Assembly: GCF_024139115.2 (NCBI RefSeq)
Contig: NW_026943130.1
Coordinates: 372,001 to 436,000 of the forward strand
Direction: 5' to 3'
DNA: 64,000 nucleotides
DNA from: Armigeres subalbatus
Taxonomy: Eukaryota > Arthropoda > Insecta > Diptera > Culicidae
Both the position numbers and the translations under genes were made by a program. Shown piece by piece: positions 12,069-23,207 of this stretch (its first letter is position 1; the number at the start of each line of letters is the position of its first letter). The notes beneath the pieces are model-generated. The model worked only from the letters and a program-made list of their open reading frames with translations. It made no database searches and was not told the origin of the DNA.

Positions 12069-12168
12069 AGTAACATTTTTTTCATGAATTAATTTGAATA
12101 GCGCAATCGACAGAACAACATGAAAGCTATTGATTGCAGTATTCAAATTAATTCATGGAAAAAATGTT
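12069..12168. repeat. 100-base hairpin
   Basis: Left arm AACATTTTTTTCATGAATTA continuing ATTTGAATAGCGCAATCGA; right arm TATTGATTGCAGTATTCAAA continuing TTAATTCATGGAAAAAATGTT. Arms are about 38 bases with few mismatches, loop about 20 bases. It abuts the left end of the MITE at 12166 and is absent from the other copies of that MITE, so it is probably a separate small insertion in the Jockey element. Confidence 0.75.
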
Positions 12169-12497
12169 TGTTTGAGGAACTGCATCTCTATATCCATTTT
12201 TCACAATTCCGAGAAGACAACAAAAAACTGTTTTTGAACAGATTAATAGTTTTTGGCAAAACTCAACACCCTGAGGCACTTCCAGTTTGAAAACTGCAAG
12301 CCGTACTTCATAATTGCTCCTCAAAGTGCATGTACATATGTAGTTTCTCAAACAAACGAAAAATTCTTCATACATTTACGAAGGCATTTTTTTTGTATTT
12401 TTTTTTTGACAGAATACGTATTTTTGGACGAGGATTCAAAATATATGAAAAACTCATTTTGGCCAAAAATGTCACATATGCAGTTTCTCAAACAAAC
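12166..12497. mobile_element. MITE, TTTGTTTGAGAAACTGCA family, copy B
   Basis: Ends GTTTGTTTGAGGAACTGCA (12166-12184) and its inverse TGCAGTTTCTCAAACAAAC (12479-12497). The interior matches copy A at 2286-2682. A second, internal right-type end (TAGTTTCTCAAACAAACG) lies near 12340, as also in copy A, so the family carries a duplicated end. It splits the endonuclease of the Jockey element, which resumes at about 12520 (ETKVFETLGVSVETN). Confidence 0.85.
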
Positions 12498-12955
12498 GGT
12501 CCAATTATATTCTTCGTTAGAAACCAAAGTTTTCGAAACCTTGGGAGTTTCTGTTGAAACAAATTTTGGACAATTTTCTTTTATTGAAGCCACCTTGCCT
12601 TTCCAGTGCAATTGCCAGCAAAGGAATTTGTTGAGAGCTGATTTTCAAATTCTAACTCGCATCGAATCCAAAATTTTCATAATTGGTGACTTCAATGCCA
12701 AACACCGTTTAGGGAATAATGCTCAAAGCAATTCCAATGGTAAAATTTTATTTGAAGATTGTTCTGCGGGATATTATACTATTCAATATCCCAATGGACC
12801 AACTTGTTTTTCTTCCAGTCGAAATCCTTCTACAATTGATTTGGTTTTAACTGATGCAAGTCAGCTGTGTGGCCAATTGGTAACTCCGTAACTCATGCTG
12901 ACTTTGACTTTGATCACCTTCCTGTGACGTTTGAAATCTCACAGGAAGCCATTAA

Positions 12956-13200
12956 GGTGAATCGCGTTAAAGTCCAATTAAAAATCGACATAGCGCTTTA
13001 AAGGGCACATAACTCGAAAAGTAAACGACAGGCAAAAGCGGAAAGTAGTTTTTCACCTTTGCTCACTTGCAGCATACACGAAAAAATGGTTCACAGATGT
13101 GCTAACCGCCTAAATATTTACATTTGTGCGAGCAAAAACGCGAGGTGAGGGATAGCACGGCCATTGTGCCTGCCATTTTTGGACGCCGCCGTAACTCACC
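12956..13200. mobile_element. TTAA-flanked MITE (piggyBac-type target)
   Basis: The 245-bp element begins GGTGAATCGCG and ends CGTAACTCACC, short imperfect inverted ends, with TTAA on each side (12952-12955 and 13201-13204). Removing the element and one TTAA restores the reading frame of the surrounding Jockey ORF2 (E-A-I-N-N-A-I). TTAA duplication is typical of piggyBac-type elements and of the Aedes MITE family Wuneng; membership in Wuneng is only a guess. Confidence 0.92.
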
Positions 13201-15048
13201 TTAACAATGCAATCAGCTCTACTTTTAATTATCATAGAGCTGATTGGGATTTATATAAAACAAAAAATTCCAACTTTGAGAATAATGTGTCGAAGTTGGA
13301 TCCCAGTTCGAAAGCCAATTCCAGCGCTTGAAGAGGGAAGTGACATTTTATTAACAAATGGCGAAAAGGCTCAAAAACTTGCTCAGCAGTTCGAGAGTGC
13401 CCATAATTTTAGTCTAGGTCTCACTAGTCCAATTGAGGATCAGGTTACACGGAGCTTCGAAGACATTCTCAATCAAGAGAATGTTTCTGACCCTTCGTTG
13501 GGAACTAATTTGGATGAGATCTATTACTATAAAATTTGAATATATAAAATCCTCGGGTGATGATGGTATTTTCTACATACTTATTAAAAACCTTCCTGAG
13601 AGCTCTTTATCCTTTTTGGTTAATTTATTTAACAAATGTTTCAATTAGCATACTTCCCAGATAAATGGTAAATCGCCAAAGTGACAAAAATCCAACTGAG
13701 GCTTTTAGATATCGCCCAATCAGTTTGCTTTCTTCAATAAGCAAACTGTTTGAAAAGATTATTTTAAATAGAATGATGGTTCATATTAATGACAATTCTA
13801 TTTTCGCTGATGAGCAATTTGGTCTTCGCCATGGGCATTCAACCACCCATCAGTTATTAAGAGTAACGAATTTAATTCGGCTCAACAAATCTGAAGGATA
13901 TTTGACTGGAGTTGCTCTTCTTGATATATAGAAAGCATTTGACAGTGTTTGGCATGAAGGTTTGATTGTAAAATTGATGAATTTTAATTTTCCTCTGTAC
14001 ATTAAACTGATCCAAAATTATTTATCAGATCGCTCACTGCTGGTAAACTATCAGAATTCTAAATCTGATAGATTACCTGTAAGGGCTGGTGTCCCCCAGG
14101 GCAGCATATTGGGCCCATATTGTATAACATTTTTACTTCTGACTTACCTGATTTACCACCAGGGTGTCAAAAATCTTTGTTTGCAGATGACACAGGTCTC
14201 TCAGCCAAAGGACGAAGCCTTCGTGTCATTTGTAGTAGATTGCAAAAAAGTTTGGATATTTTCTACACTGACTTGCAAAAATGGAAAATTTCCCCGAATA
14301 CTTCCAAAACTCAGCTTTTAATTTCCCCACATAAGCCGAGAGCTTGAAACCTTATTTGAAACCTTCTAGCAGACATATTGTCACTATGAATGGGGTTCCA
14401 ATCACTATGAATGGGGTTCCATATTTAGGACTTCTGCTAGATCAAAAATTAACTTTTAAAAGTCACATTGAGGGCATTCAAGCCAAATGTAACAAATATA
14501 TTAAGTGTCTATATCCACTGTTTATAACAGAAAATCAAAACTTTGTCTTAAGAACAAACTTTTGATTTACAAACAAATTTTTAGACCAGCCATGTTGTAT
14601 GTTGTGCCAATATGGTCTATAGGTGCTGCAATATCAGAAAGAAGGCACTTCAGAGCATTCAAAATAAATGTTTGAAAATGATTCTGGAGTTGCCTCCGTG
14701 GTATAATACCAATGAACTTCATAAAATTTTTAACATGTATTGAGACATTGCAACAAATGTCCAACAAAATAATTTCCAATTTTAGACAAAAATCGTTTCA
14801 ATCTTCTATTGTAAAGATTGACTCCTTGCACCATTAGTATAAATTGGGTTAAGTTTAGTTTAAGTTGAAAACATTGTAATTCCTACATGGTTCAATTCAA
14901 CCAGAGGAAATATCCTAACTGCCAGAGGCAATTGAAATGTATTGATAATAACTAAAAATATAACATAGCAAATAAGGATGATAGTGTTAAGAAAACACGG
15001 AACACCTAGTCTAAGTGATCAATACATAAATTAAATAATTAGCAAAAA

Positions 15049-16135
15049 AAGGCGGCATCGCGGAAATTTTCTAGATTGGTTTTGGTGACTTCCGACCTGA
15101 CGACTGCTCGAGATTTAGTGGATCATTGCTTTCCCCTTTTCCGGACTGGGAGCAGCGTGAGCCTTCGAAGAAACTGTTCCCTTGCCTTCACAGCGTTGAA
15201 ATAATTATTGGAACCAATTTCGAACTGCAAAGCGTAGCACGTCTGAGGTTCAGCCCGGACTTGGACTCTGACATCGGTCAGCTGCTTAAAAGTAATTTAG
15301 AGCTAGGCTACTGACATCCTATTGTTCAGTCCATCGCCAGATCGCAGCCAGGATGTCCCAGGCCCCTTTTTCTTTGTTTTTCATTGAAATTAACGGGCTT
15401 TGTCTATTTCTATGATGCCACCGCGCTTGTCACAGCGCTGTCGACCAGAATGCCGGAAGACTTTGAGGCTGATCGGTGGCTGGCGACATAGAAAGTCTTC
15501 GAGATGCCCTCGAACTAAGGAAGAAAAGTACATAGGATACGGTTGATACTTTGGCGGCTTTTCATGTTCTTCGGAAGGTGCACTTCCTTTTGAAATTGCA
15601 ATTCCATCGAATGCTGGTTTGAAACAAATCCACATGTTCATAATCTTGGTTCACATCTGTTCACATTATTTAAGACTTTTTTATCTTACCATGAGAAAAT
15701 GGTGACCTTTTAGTATTTTCAATAACCCATAAAGTATTATGGAAGGATGAAGCTTAATATGTTTTCTCTATTTTGAGGTTCTTCTGAAATTTTTTGAACA
15801 TTTACCACCTTATTGAGTTAGCTTAGGGGTAATTTATTAAATACGGTCGCTACATGTTTGCCACTTAAGGCAATTGCGGATCAATCACACTAATCATGAT
15901 TCTCTTTTCTCAAGCACGTGCTTTCTGTTGTAGCCCACAGTATCGAAGTGTTTGGCCGATGATTGCTACAACGACTTAAATTAATTGCGTATGGTTATTG
16001 CGTCTAAGTGTAGTTGCGTTCGGCTTTGTCCCGCACAATCAAAGGTCAATAGGTGATGGATCGCCGTCATGTTCCCACTGGTAGCCAGGTGATATTTTTG
16101 CATATTTCATAAATATTCTATCTCTAATGAAAAAA
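15049..16135. other. No recognisable gene
   Basis: Starts right after the A tail of the Jockey element. Minor open frames at 15126-15314 (plus) and 15641-15390 (minus, 83 codons) are not recognised and have no domain motif. The interval ends in an A run at 16130-16140 that borders the tandem repeat. Confidence 0.5.
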
Positions 16136-16139
16136 AAAA

Positions 16140-16960
16140 ACATTCAACATACCTCCAGGGATTCCAACGGGAATGTTCTAGGGATTCCAAATTCTCCGGG
16201 ATGTCGACGGAAATCCTTCAGGGATTCCGACTGAAATATTTCAGAAATTCCAACGGGAATATTCCAGGAGCTCCGACAGGAATGATTCAGAGATTCCGTC
16301 GGAAATCCTCATAGGCAATGTTCCAGGGATGTAGAAGCAAATCGTCGAAGGATTCCGAAGCAATCTGTCTAGGGATCCCGAAACAAATCGTCGAGGGACT
16401 CTGAATTAATCCTCCAGGGATTCCAGGGATTCCGAAAAGAGTCCTCTAGCGAAGGGAATCCATCGAAGGGAATCCTCCAGGGATGTTGAAGCATATCGTT
16501 GAGGGATCCCGAACAAATCTTCGAGAGATACTGAAGCAAATCATCGAAGGATTTCGAAGTAAATTGTCGAATGATTCCGAAGCAAATCATTGAGGCATTC
16601 CCAGGCAAAACGTCGAGAGACTGCGAATGATCTTCAAGGAATTCCGAAGCAAATCGTTGAAGGAATCCGAAACAAATCGTCAAAGAATTCCGAAATAAAT
16701 CAGTCTTATGAAAATCATCCATGGATATCCCCCACAGTTTCCTAAAGGTATCCCTCAACGATACCAAAAAGAATCCAGTGTGAAGTATTCTGGATTCCGG
16801 TTGAAATTCTTCGACAATTCTGAAAGGAATTCTTTAAATATTCCAATGAGAATTCTTCTCGGATTCTGATGGGAATTCTTCTCGGATTCTGATGGGAATT
16901 CCTCTCGGATTCTGATGAGAATTCTTCTCAGATGCTGATGGGAATCTTTCTCAGAAATGA
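16140..16960. repeat. Degenerate ~30-bp tandem repeat with a 23-bp sub-array
   Basis: Units of about 30 bases built on GGATTCCGAAGCAAATCGTC and GAGG recur with many substitutions from 16140 to 16780. From about 16845 to 16950 the unit is 23 bases (GGGAATTCTTCTCGGATTCT plus GAT). The 132-codon minus-strand open frame at 16767-16369 is a by-product: its peptide is itself repetitive. Confidence 0.85.
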
Positions 16961-18727
16961 GAAATAAGCTTCATTTTTTTTTCATTATGATGGGGTGAAT
17001 ATGGGAGTTGACTCTTTTGTCTTCAAACTTTTGCAGTAATAATTCATTATACAGCATAATATTGACTGCTAACTAACTTTTCAAATCCCAAGGAGGGGTG
17101 GCTATTTTTTTCTAGGGAGGGCTAAGTTGCTCCACCCCGGCTTAATATGATGTCTGTTTATGTTTTTAAAACTATGATAGTCACTTATAGGTGTTAGCAT
17201 GAAAGAATATGTACCATACAACACAAATTTAACATAAACTGAACCTTAAGGCCCAGCTTCAAGATGCAAACAAATGATAGAAGTACCATCTACGTAGGTT
17301 CCATTGAAGACCCCTAGCTGCATGTTATGAACCCAATAACTGTAACCGTATATCTGACAGAAATAGTAAATATTCAAAAGTCACCAGAGGAGTTTTATTA
17401 CACCATATGTCCATTACATAATGTCATCTCAGGTTCTCTGGAATAAGGAATGGTTCCCGTAGGGGTGAATTTACTTCAAGTTGAGAACTGCTGATCTAGA
17501 GAAAGCTTAGTCCGCAAACAATGGAGTATCGGATTTTCAGTGAATGTTTCTACGATGTTTTTTCATCATGATGTCCTACTGTTCCTTCGCTGTTATGCAA
17601 CGACTGTTTTGCGCCTGCACTTGTTATGCAATGTTCAGGTTGTATAATGGCTTATGCCTTGTGATGAACTGACATTATTATTTGCAGCAGTCACTTAACT
17701 CACTTTATACCAGAATGGTGATTAATTATGCAATCACCTTGCAAATTATTTCTTGTTTTATCTTATTTATCTGGAAATAGCCGTTTTCACTTGAATCTAC
17801 TTCAAACTTTTCAGTATTGCTATTGTGATCATCGCCACTCCTTGTGGTTCTTATTTGTTACGCAATAACGATCATCGACTGACCGTTTGGATTTTCGCAC
17901 TGCAGTATTTTCCTTCCACTTCACTAAAACACAACACCGCCCATTTTTCCACACTATCCTCATTCCTCATGCTTACCTAGTATTAGGGTCGAAAGAATGC
18001 AATAATTCGCAAGTTGGAAGTTGCGAATGGGGATCCGCTTCCTGCTGCTGCTCACTAGTTCGGATGCTGAGTCTTGCTTAGAAGACCGCGGGAAAGGAAC
18101 TAACCGTCAATTGCGGATCGATCAGACGGGGTAGCCTTTATTTTCTTCCTTTTAATCACGAGACGGCGGATGCAATTCGCTCACGACCTTCACCTCGTTA
18201 CGGAGGTTCGAAAGATGCATTTGAAACTGCGCCGAAGCCGTGAGAGAAGTACGACCAAGCGGTATCGTGATCGTGACACTGCACACTATAGGGCAACGAT
18301 GCACGATCGTGCATCTCGTGAGTGTCAGCTAGCTACCATCACAAGTCGCATTCGATCGCAATCATATGGGACCAGTGCAATCGGCATGATGACGTAAATG
18401 TACCGTTTGGTTTGTTTTGGAGTGCATTATCCTTGACCTTACGAAGATCGGCGTCGATTCTTTAATTTCACTATCATTCAGTTGGAGCGAAAGTGGCGAG
18501 AATGCGGTACCGCGATAGCATCCGCTGAACCAGTTGAGGGTGGTTGATAGGTTTACATATTTTATTTCCAATAATTGTTGATTCAATGAAACTACGGTAA
18601 CTAACACTTGATTAAAATATTCTACTAATAGTTCCGTTAGTGATCTACCCGAGTAGAATTGAATTATTTATATTGCAGAGAAAATTTTCTAATAGCTTGA
18701 TGGAGAAATCATATATGCAACCGTAAA
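16961..18727. other. No recognisable gene
   Basis: Low-GC sequence with a more balanced stretch at 17990-18420. Short plus-strand frames at 17887-18081 and 18170-18397 are not recognised. Nothing supports a promoter or exon firmly. Confidence 0.5.
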
Positions 18728-18890
18728 GGGGTCGTACACTTATTACGTAAGCAAGTTCTCTGGGTTTTTCGACCCCCCCTCCCCTCATGTAAGATTTTTT
18801 TCATACAAATGATTTTTTATTTATATGGAGCGTAAGATATTGACCGAACCCCCTCCCCCCTCAGTGCTTACGTAATATGTGTACGGCCCC
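18728..18890. mobile_element. 163-bp MITE with GGGGTCGTACAC inverted ends
   Basis: Left end GGGGTCGTACACTTATTACG then TAAGCA; right end is the inverse (TGCTTACGTAATATGTGTAC then GGCCCC), 23 of 26 bases matching. Flanked by AAA on each side, a possible short target duplication. The interior has C-rich runs on both sides (GACCCCCCCTCCCC and CCCCCTCCCCCCTC). Confidence 0.82.
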
Positions 18891-19211
18891 AAAGGAGTAA
18901 GATTTAACAAAATTTTACACAATGCAAGAATTCTCTAGGCAATCTCGTTTTAATCCAAAATGAATAGAATGTACCCATATGCAATGTATGCATTGCTCAC
19001 AGAACGGTTTTAATCATATATGAGAACACAGAAGAGCATTTCACTAAAGGTTAAAAAGTCAAAAATAATAATAATCATGCATTACAATTGTTGCGTTATA
19101 CTCATGCAAAAATATATGCAAATTTGCCATTGGTTTGTCAAGTTGCTGTTTATTGTAGGGAATATTTGCATTTCACATGACATAAGGCTGGCATTGGGTT
19201 ACTTTTTGTGT
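18891..19211. other. No recognisable gene
   Basis: AT-rich; the 91-codon plus frame from 19020 runs into the SINE and is not credible. Confidence 0.5.
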
Positions 19212-19225
19212 ACCTCAAGTTACAT

Positions 19226-19515
19226 TCTTCTTCTTCTTATTGGCATTACATCCCCACACTGGGACAGAGCCGCCTCACAGCTTAGTGTTCATTAAGCACT
19301 TCCACAGTTATTAACTGCGAGGTTTCTAAGCCAGGTTACCATTTTTGCATTCGTATATCATGAGACTAGCACGATGATACTTTCATGCCCAGGGAAGTCG
19401 AGACAATTTCCAATCCGAAAATTGCCTAGACCGGCACCGGGAATCGAACCCAACCACCCTCAGCATGGTCTTGCTTTGTAGCCGCGCGTCTTACCACACG
19501 GCTAAGGAGGGCCCC
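19226..19515 (-). mobile_element. Feilai-type tRNA-derived SINE, copy 1
   Basis: On the minus strand the element begins GGGGCCCTCCTTAGCCGTGT, with an A-box-like segment and a B box (GGTTCGATTCC) and ends in a short AAGAAGAAGAAGA tail. A perfect 14-bp target duplication (ACCTCAAGTTACAT) flanks it at 19212-19225 and 19516-19529. This is the clearest retroposition signature in the window and suggests a recent insertion. The head is tRNA-related and would be transcribed by Pol III; movement depends on a LINE partner. Confidence 0.95.
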
Positions 19516-19529
19516 ACCTCAAGTTACAT

Positions 19530-21162
19530 ATGCTCAACATTAAAATGTGATGTTTTGGCGTTCGAAAATTCAATTCTTACTCGGGTAACGGCAAGGCATT
19601 CGAGTGCACACGCTGCTGACATTAACCTGGAAAACTCGTTTTTGCACTATTTTTAAGTGACCGCGGCCATTCAAGTATACCCATATAGAACTTGACACGC
19701 GCTATTTGCCTTACTAGCCGCATACCTACTTGAGTAGTAGCTACATGTAGTAGCATGTGAATCGATGTATCTATTTAGTACAATAATAGGTTTATATATG
19801 CACAGTGTTGCACATTAGAAAAGGGTGAGCAAACGTTCGACCAAAACATTAAACATTGATTGAAAGATTTAATTATTATATTATTGTTTATTGTATACTA
19901 GCTCACTGTCGACTTCTAGATAAATTTGTACAGTTATAGACTAGGAACGCTAACACTACTTTAATGAATCAGAGAATTACATAAGATTTTCAAATTTCAG
20001 ACTACGGAAGCCGTGGTAGTATGTATAAATTCTTTTAATTTAAAACGCCATATATTATTTGTAGTTAAAATTAAATGTATGAGTTTTGACATAAAGGCAT
20101 TACACGACACGACTTGACTAAATCGGCACAGATCAATGCATATCCGAAGCATTTTCTCACTACGATGGGAGACCGGTCTAGTGCCGAGGTCGAGGTGCCA
20201 GTAATTCGTATGTCGCCATCATTCACTACTCGGCCTAACCCCCGGCGGCAAAAGATTCCCCTACTCCAATCTCGCATGTTCGTAAACCGTAATCTTGATC
20301 GCAGAAAGTCTCCGACAGTGGATCGATCCAGGCGAAAATTTGCGGTTTTAGAACAATTTTGGCGTACCCTACTTAAATTGCTTGGGAAATATTTAATTTG
20401 GTTGGTCATGATGTGCCCCATCATGCCCCAGCATAAATTGGCCAGTGCCAGCAATGGAAACTCCCCGCTACCGGTCGCAATGTTCGTGAGCTTTTAAGAC
20501 CACAGTAGGTGTCACTGGTGGGTATATTCTTTTGCTCTTCGATCCTCACACCACGCTTGATGCATACGATAGGAACGTTATCATAAAAAGGAAAAGTAGT
20601 ATCACAGACACACAGACACAACACTAGAGAAATCACCATCGACCCTGGCTTCAACGATCAATTTGAGTTGAGTTGAGTTGATTGATTGCGCGTTGCACAA
20701 TTAGAGGCGCTAGCGTCTGGTCGCAATTTTTCAAGTTTGACATTTCACTCCAGCGCATTCTGGTGACAATGTCATCCAATATATTATTTCGTGTATCATG
20801 CTGGCAAGATAATGGCAAAGTAGTAGAACGATTGATGTTTTTTTAAATGTGTTCAAGCTGTTACGTCTGTTTGTCTGTGGTAGTATCATGTAAAAATGTT
20901 CACAGCTTGATATGGAATGCGACTCTTCAAATAATAAAAAAAAAATTAAATTATATTTACCTTTTTGAAAATGATTCAAACTACGAGGCTAGAATTTCGA
21001 TTATCTACATTATATATAACATATATTTATTAGGTTGTGATTATTTTTTTATTCTTGAAATGATCCCAGAGAAGGTACTTTTTTAAGCTTATTGAATTTA
21101 TAATCCCGTAGAATAAGTTATTTTAAAATAAATCTCGGTTAGTAATTTTTAAAAGTAATTTC
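19530..21162. other. No firm gene; two opposed open frames at 20071-20654
   Basis: Opposed 127-codon frames at 20114-20497 (plus) and 20454-20071 (minus) are not recognised. A 77-codon minus frame from 20654 begins with a hydrophobic stretch (MVISLVLCLCVC) that could be a signal peptide, but it lacks upstream or downstream support. From about 20960 the sequence is paralogous to 62240-62520, the locus that provides the empty site for the palindrome. Confidence 0.4.
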
Positions 21163-21170
21163 AATTCCAT

Positions 21171-22125
21171 GGGGGAAGGGTCGTTTGGCCGAAACCCATC
21201 CGGCCGAAAGCCATTTGGCCGAATGCCACTAGGCCGAATAAACCAATTTGGCCGAAAGGGTCGTTTGGCCCAAAAGGGTCGTTTGACCGGAGGGGTCATT
21301 TGACCGAAAGAGCCATTTGGCCGAAAGCGTCATTAGGCCAAAAGCGTAATTAGACCGAAAGGGTCATTAGGCTGAAAGGGTTATTTGGCCGAAATGGTCG
21401 TTTGACCGAAAGAGTCATTTGGCTGAAAGGGTCATTAGGCCGGAAGGGTCATTAGGCCAAAAGGGAATAGGTCATTTGGCCGAATAGGTCATTTGAAGAG
21501 TGAAAAATTAGGAATGAGAAGAGAGACGTCTCACTTCTCACTTCTCACCACTCACTTTTCACAGTCAGAGGTGAGAAATGAGACGTCTCACTTCTCATTT
21601 ATCACTTCTCGCTGTAAAAAGTGAGAAGCGCGAAGTGAGTAGTGAGACGTTCTCACTTCTCGCTCCTCATTTTTTATAGTGAGGAGTGAGAAATGAGGAA
21701 TAAGAATTGAGACGTCTTCTTACTCCTAATTTCTCACTTTTCAAATGACCTATTCGGCCAAATGCCTATTCAGCCAAATGACCATTTCGGCCAAGTGACC
21801 CTTTCCGCAAAATGGTCCTTCGGCCAAAAGACCTTTTCGGCCAAACGATCCTTTCGGTCAAACGACCCTTTCGGCCAAACGATCCTTTTGGCCAAACGAC
21901 TCTTTCGCCCAAATGACCCTTTCGGTCAAATGACCCTTTCGGCCAAATGACTCTTTCAGCCAAAGGAACCTTTCGGCCAAATTACCCTTTCGGCCAAACG
22001 AACTTTTCGGCCAAATGACCCTTTCGGCCAAATAACTTTCGGCCTAATCTGGTCTGTTCGGCCAGATGGTATATTCGGCCAAATGGCTTTCGGCCGAATG
22101 GGTTTCGGCCAAACAACCCTTCCCC
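21171..22125. mobile_element. 955-bp palindrome with 17-bp tandem-repeat arms
   Basis: The left arm (21171-21495) is about 17 tandem copies of a 17-bp unit, GGGTCATTTGGCCGAAA. The right arm (21741-22125) is the same unit in inverse orientation. The outer 45-50 bases are near-perfect inverted repeats (GGGGAAGGGTCGTTTGGCCG against its inverse). The centre (21496-21740) is a second palindrome of short GTGAGAAGTGAGACGTCTCA-like blocks. Left flank AATTCCAT (21163-21170) and right flank AATTACCT (22126-22133) resemble an 8-bp target duplication (6/8). The paralogous locus at 62390-62590 runs through this point without the element. No coding capacity. Confidence 0.85.
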
Positions 22126-22133
22126 AATTACCT

Positions 22134-22524
22134 GGGCTATACCTTACCGTGTTAAATTTCTGTGTATCCGACTTTTCCTCTGATGAGAGCGTTTCTCCAA
22201 TTGACCTTTCCCGTCAAAATTTTTTATTTGCTCGATCGATTCTTTGGCTTATCAGGTCAACTTTCCCGAAAAACCAATGCCTCTAAGTATTTTTAAATTT
22301 GAAGCAAAAATCGAACTGAGACAATAAAACAAGATACAATGTTTAACGGGAAAGGTCAATTCTCCTAAGTCCTAACATACTCTTGACATCATTTGTGCTA
22401 TGTCATCAACTTTTATATAAAAATGTATTGGTCTGTGTGGGTCTGTGGGAGAGCAAGAATCTTATTGTTCAGGCCGGCTCACACTGCAGCACTTTTTTAA
22501 TTTTTTTGTTTTCGATTTTTGTAA
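22134..22524. other. No recognisable gene
   Basis: The first 70 bases continue the paralogy with 62530-62590 (CCGTGTTAAATTT...). The rest is AT-rich and shows no feature. Confidence 0.5.
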
Positions 22525-22526
22525 TA

Positions 22527-22718
22527 GGGGGAAAGACGGCTTTGGCAGGTTATGTTCAATTATTGGCAGAGGGGTTTTTGTCGACCAAATTTTATGAAAT
22601 TTGGCCACAATATTCTTTGATATGCAAAGAATGTTTAGGACAAATTTGAGCCTAGTCAGTCATAAAAAAAACTCCCTGCCAATAATAGAACAAAACCTGC
22701 CAATGCCGTCATTCCCCC
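22527..22718. mobile_element. TA-flanked MITE with GGGGGAAAGACGGC ends, copy 1
   Basis: 192 bp, ends GGGGGAAAGACGGCTTTGGC and its inverse GCCAATGCCGTCATTCCCCC, flanked by TA at 22525-22526 and 22719-22720. A second copy with the same structure is at 62039-62229 and is highly similar through the interior (for example GAAATTTGGCCACAATATTC in both). Non-coding; the 88-codon plus frame over it is a chance frame. Confidence 0.92.
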
Positions 22719-22720
22719 TA

Positions 22721-23207
22721 GTTAAAGGCGTAAAAAAATATGGGTTCTTTGGCAAAGTTGACCCTAATTAAGTCAAATAAGGAAGATACAAATCGGATTT
22801 TTTGCCCAAAAATAGTATTTTGAGGGGTCAACAAGAAAAATGTTTAGGATTAAAAAAAAAAATTGTTTCTTTGTTAGCGAGACTTGTTCAAAACATTTTT
22901 TAACAAATCCGAGGAGTTTTTGGATTTTTTTCATTTTATTATTTATTTTTTGTTATCTCCCCTTGACCTTTTGAAGGCCGGTAGTGTAGTAGATAAGATT
23001 AGGTCTATAAAGTGTGTTAATTAATTATTTGTATCGACCTAATCGACTGCGACCGTTTGTTGATTGGGAAAGATTTAAAGCAAAAAAATATTGGTTTAGG
23101 ATTATTACTAAATCTTATGAGTTAATTTGAGAAAAAAGTACTAGCATTTAGATGTATTAAGGAATTAAAGTGAAATAATTATGCATCTATCAAGCTTACA
23201 TCTTGTA
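22721..23207. other. No recognisable gene
   Basis: AT-rich; no open frame of note and no repeat structure noticed. Confidence 0.5.

Larger units (their letters stand above)
11880..14830 (+). pseudogene. Jockey-like ORF2 (endonuclease and reverse transcriptase), interrupted
   Basis: The endonuclease half includes GGVAIVIYRRIKHK near 11990-12030, then a 460-base insertion, then FIIGDFNAKH at about 12680 and STIDLVLTDASQLCGQL. A frameshift precedes FDHLPVTFE. The TTAA MITE at 12956-13200 follows; deleting it with one TTAA rejoins EAINNAIS in frame. RT then shows FRYRPISLLSSISKLFEKI (13705), GVALLDI then a stop and KAFDSVW (13905-13955), AGVPQGSILGP (14080), and the catalytic FADD at 14180-14191 in a shifted frame. 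The C-terminal domain decays from 14345 on. All domains of the family are present, but at least five frame breaks make it inactive. Confidence 0.88.
10440..15048 (+). mobile_element. Jockey-clade non-LTR retrotransposon (Juan/JAM-like), nearly full length, with nested insertions
   Basis: A 4.6 kb plus-strand element. The 5' UTR starts around 10440 (GTGTGCGTCAGCC repeats as GTGAGCGTCAGC), ORF1 is at about 10690-11320, ORF2 runs from about 11880 to 14830, and a 3' UTR ends in a short A run at about 15042-15048. At least three elements lie inside it: 11351-11664, 12166-12497 and 12956-13200. Without them the parts align in correct Jockey order. Both ORFs contain frameshifts and stops, so it is dead. 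The exact family name is inference; a search against mosquito repeat libraries would settle it. Confidence 0.85.

Noticed and set aside
16369..16767. 132-codon minus-strand frame
   Set aside because: Peptide repeats with the ~30-bp DNA period; a by-product of the tandem repeat.
20071..20497. Opposed 127-codon frames as genes
   Set aside because: Both strands are open over the same bases, no domain or splice support, so at most one is real and neither can be chosen.
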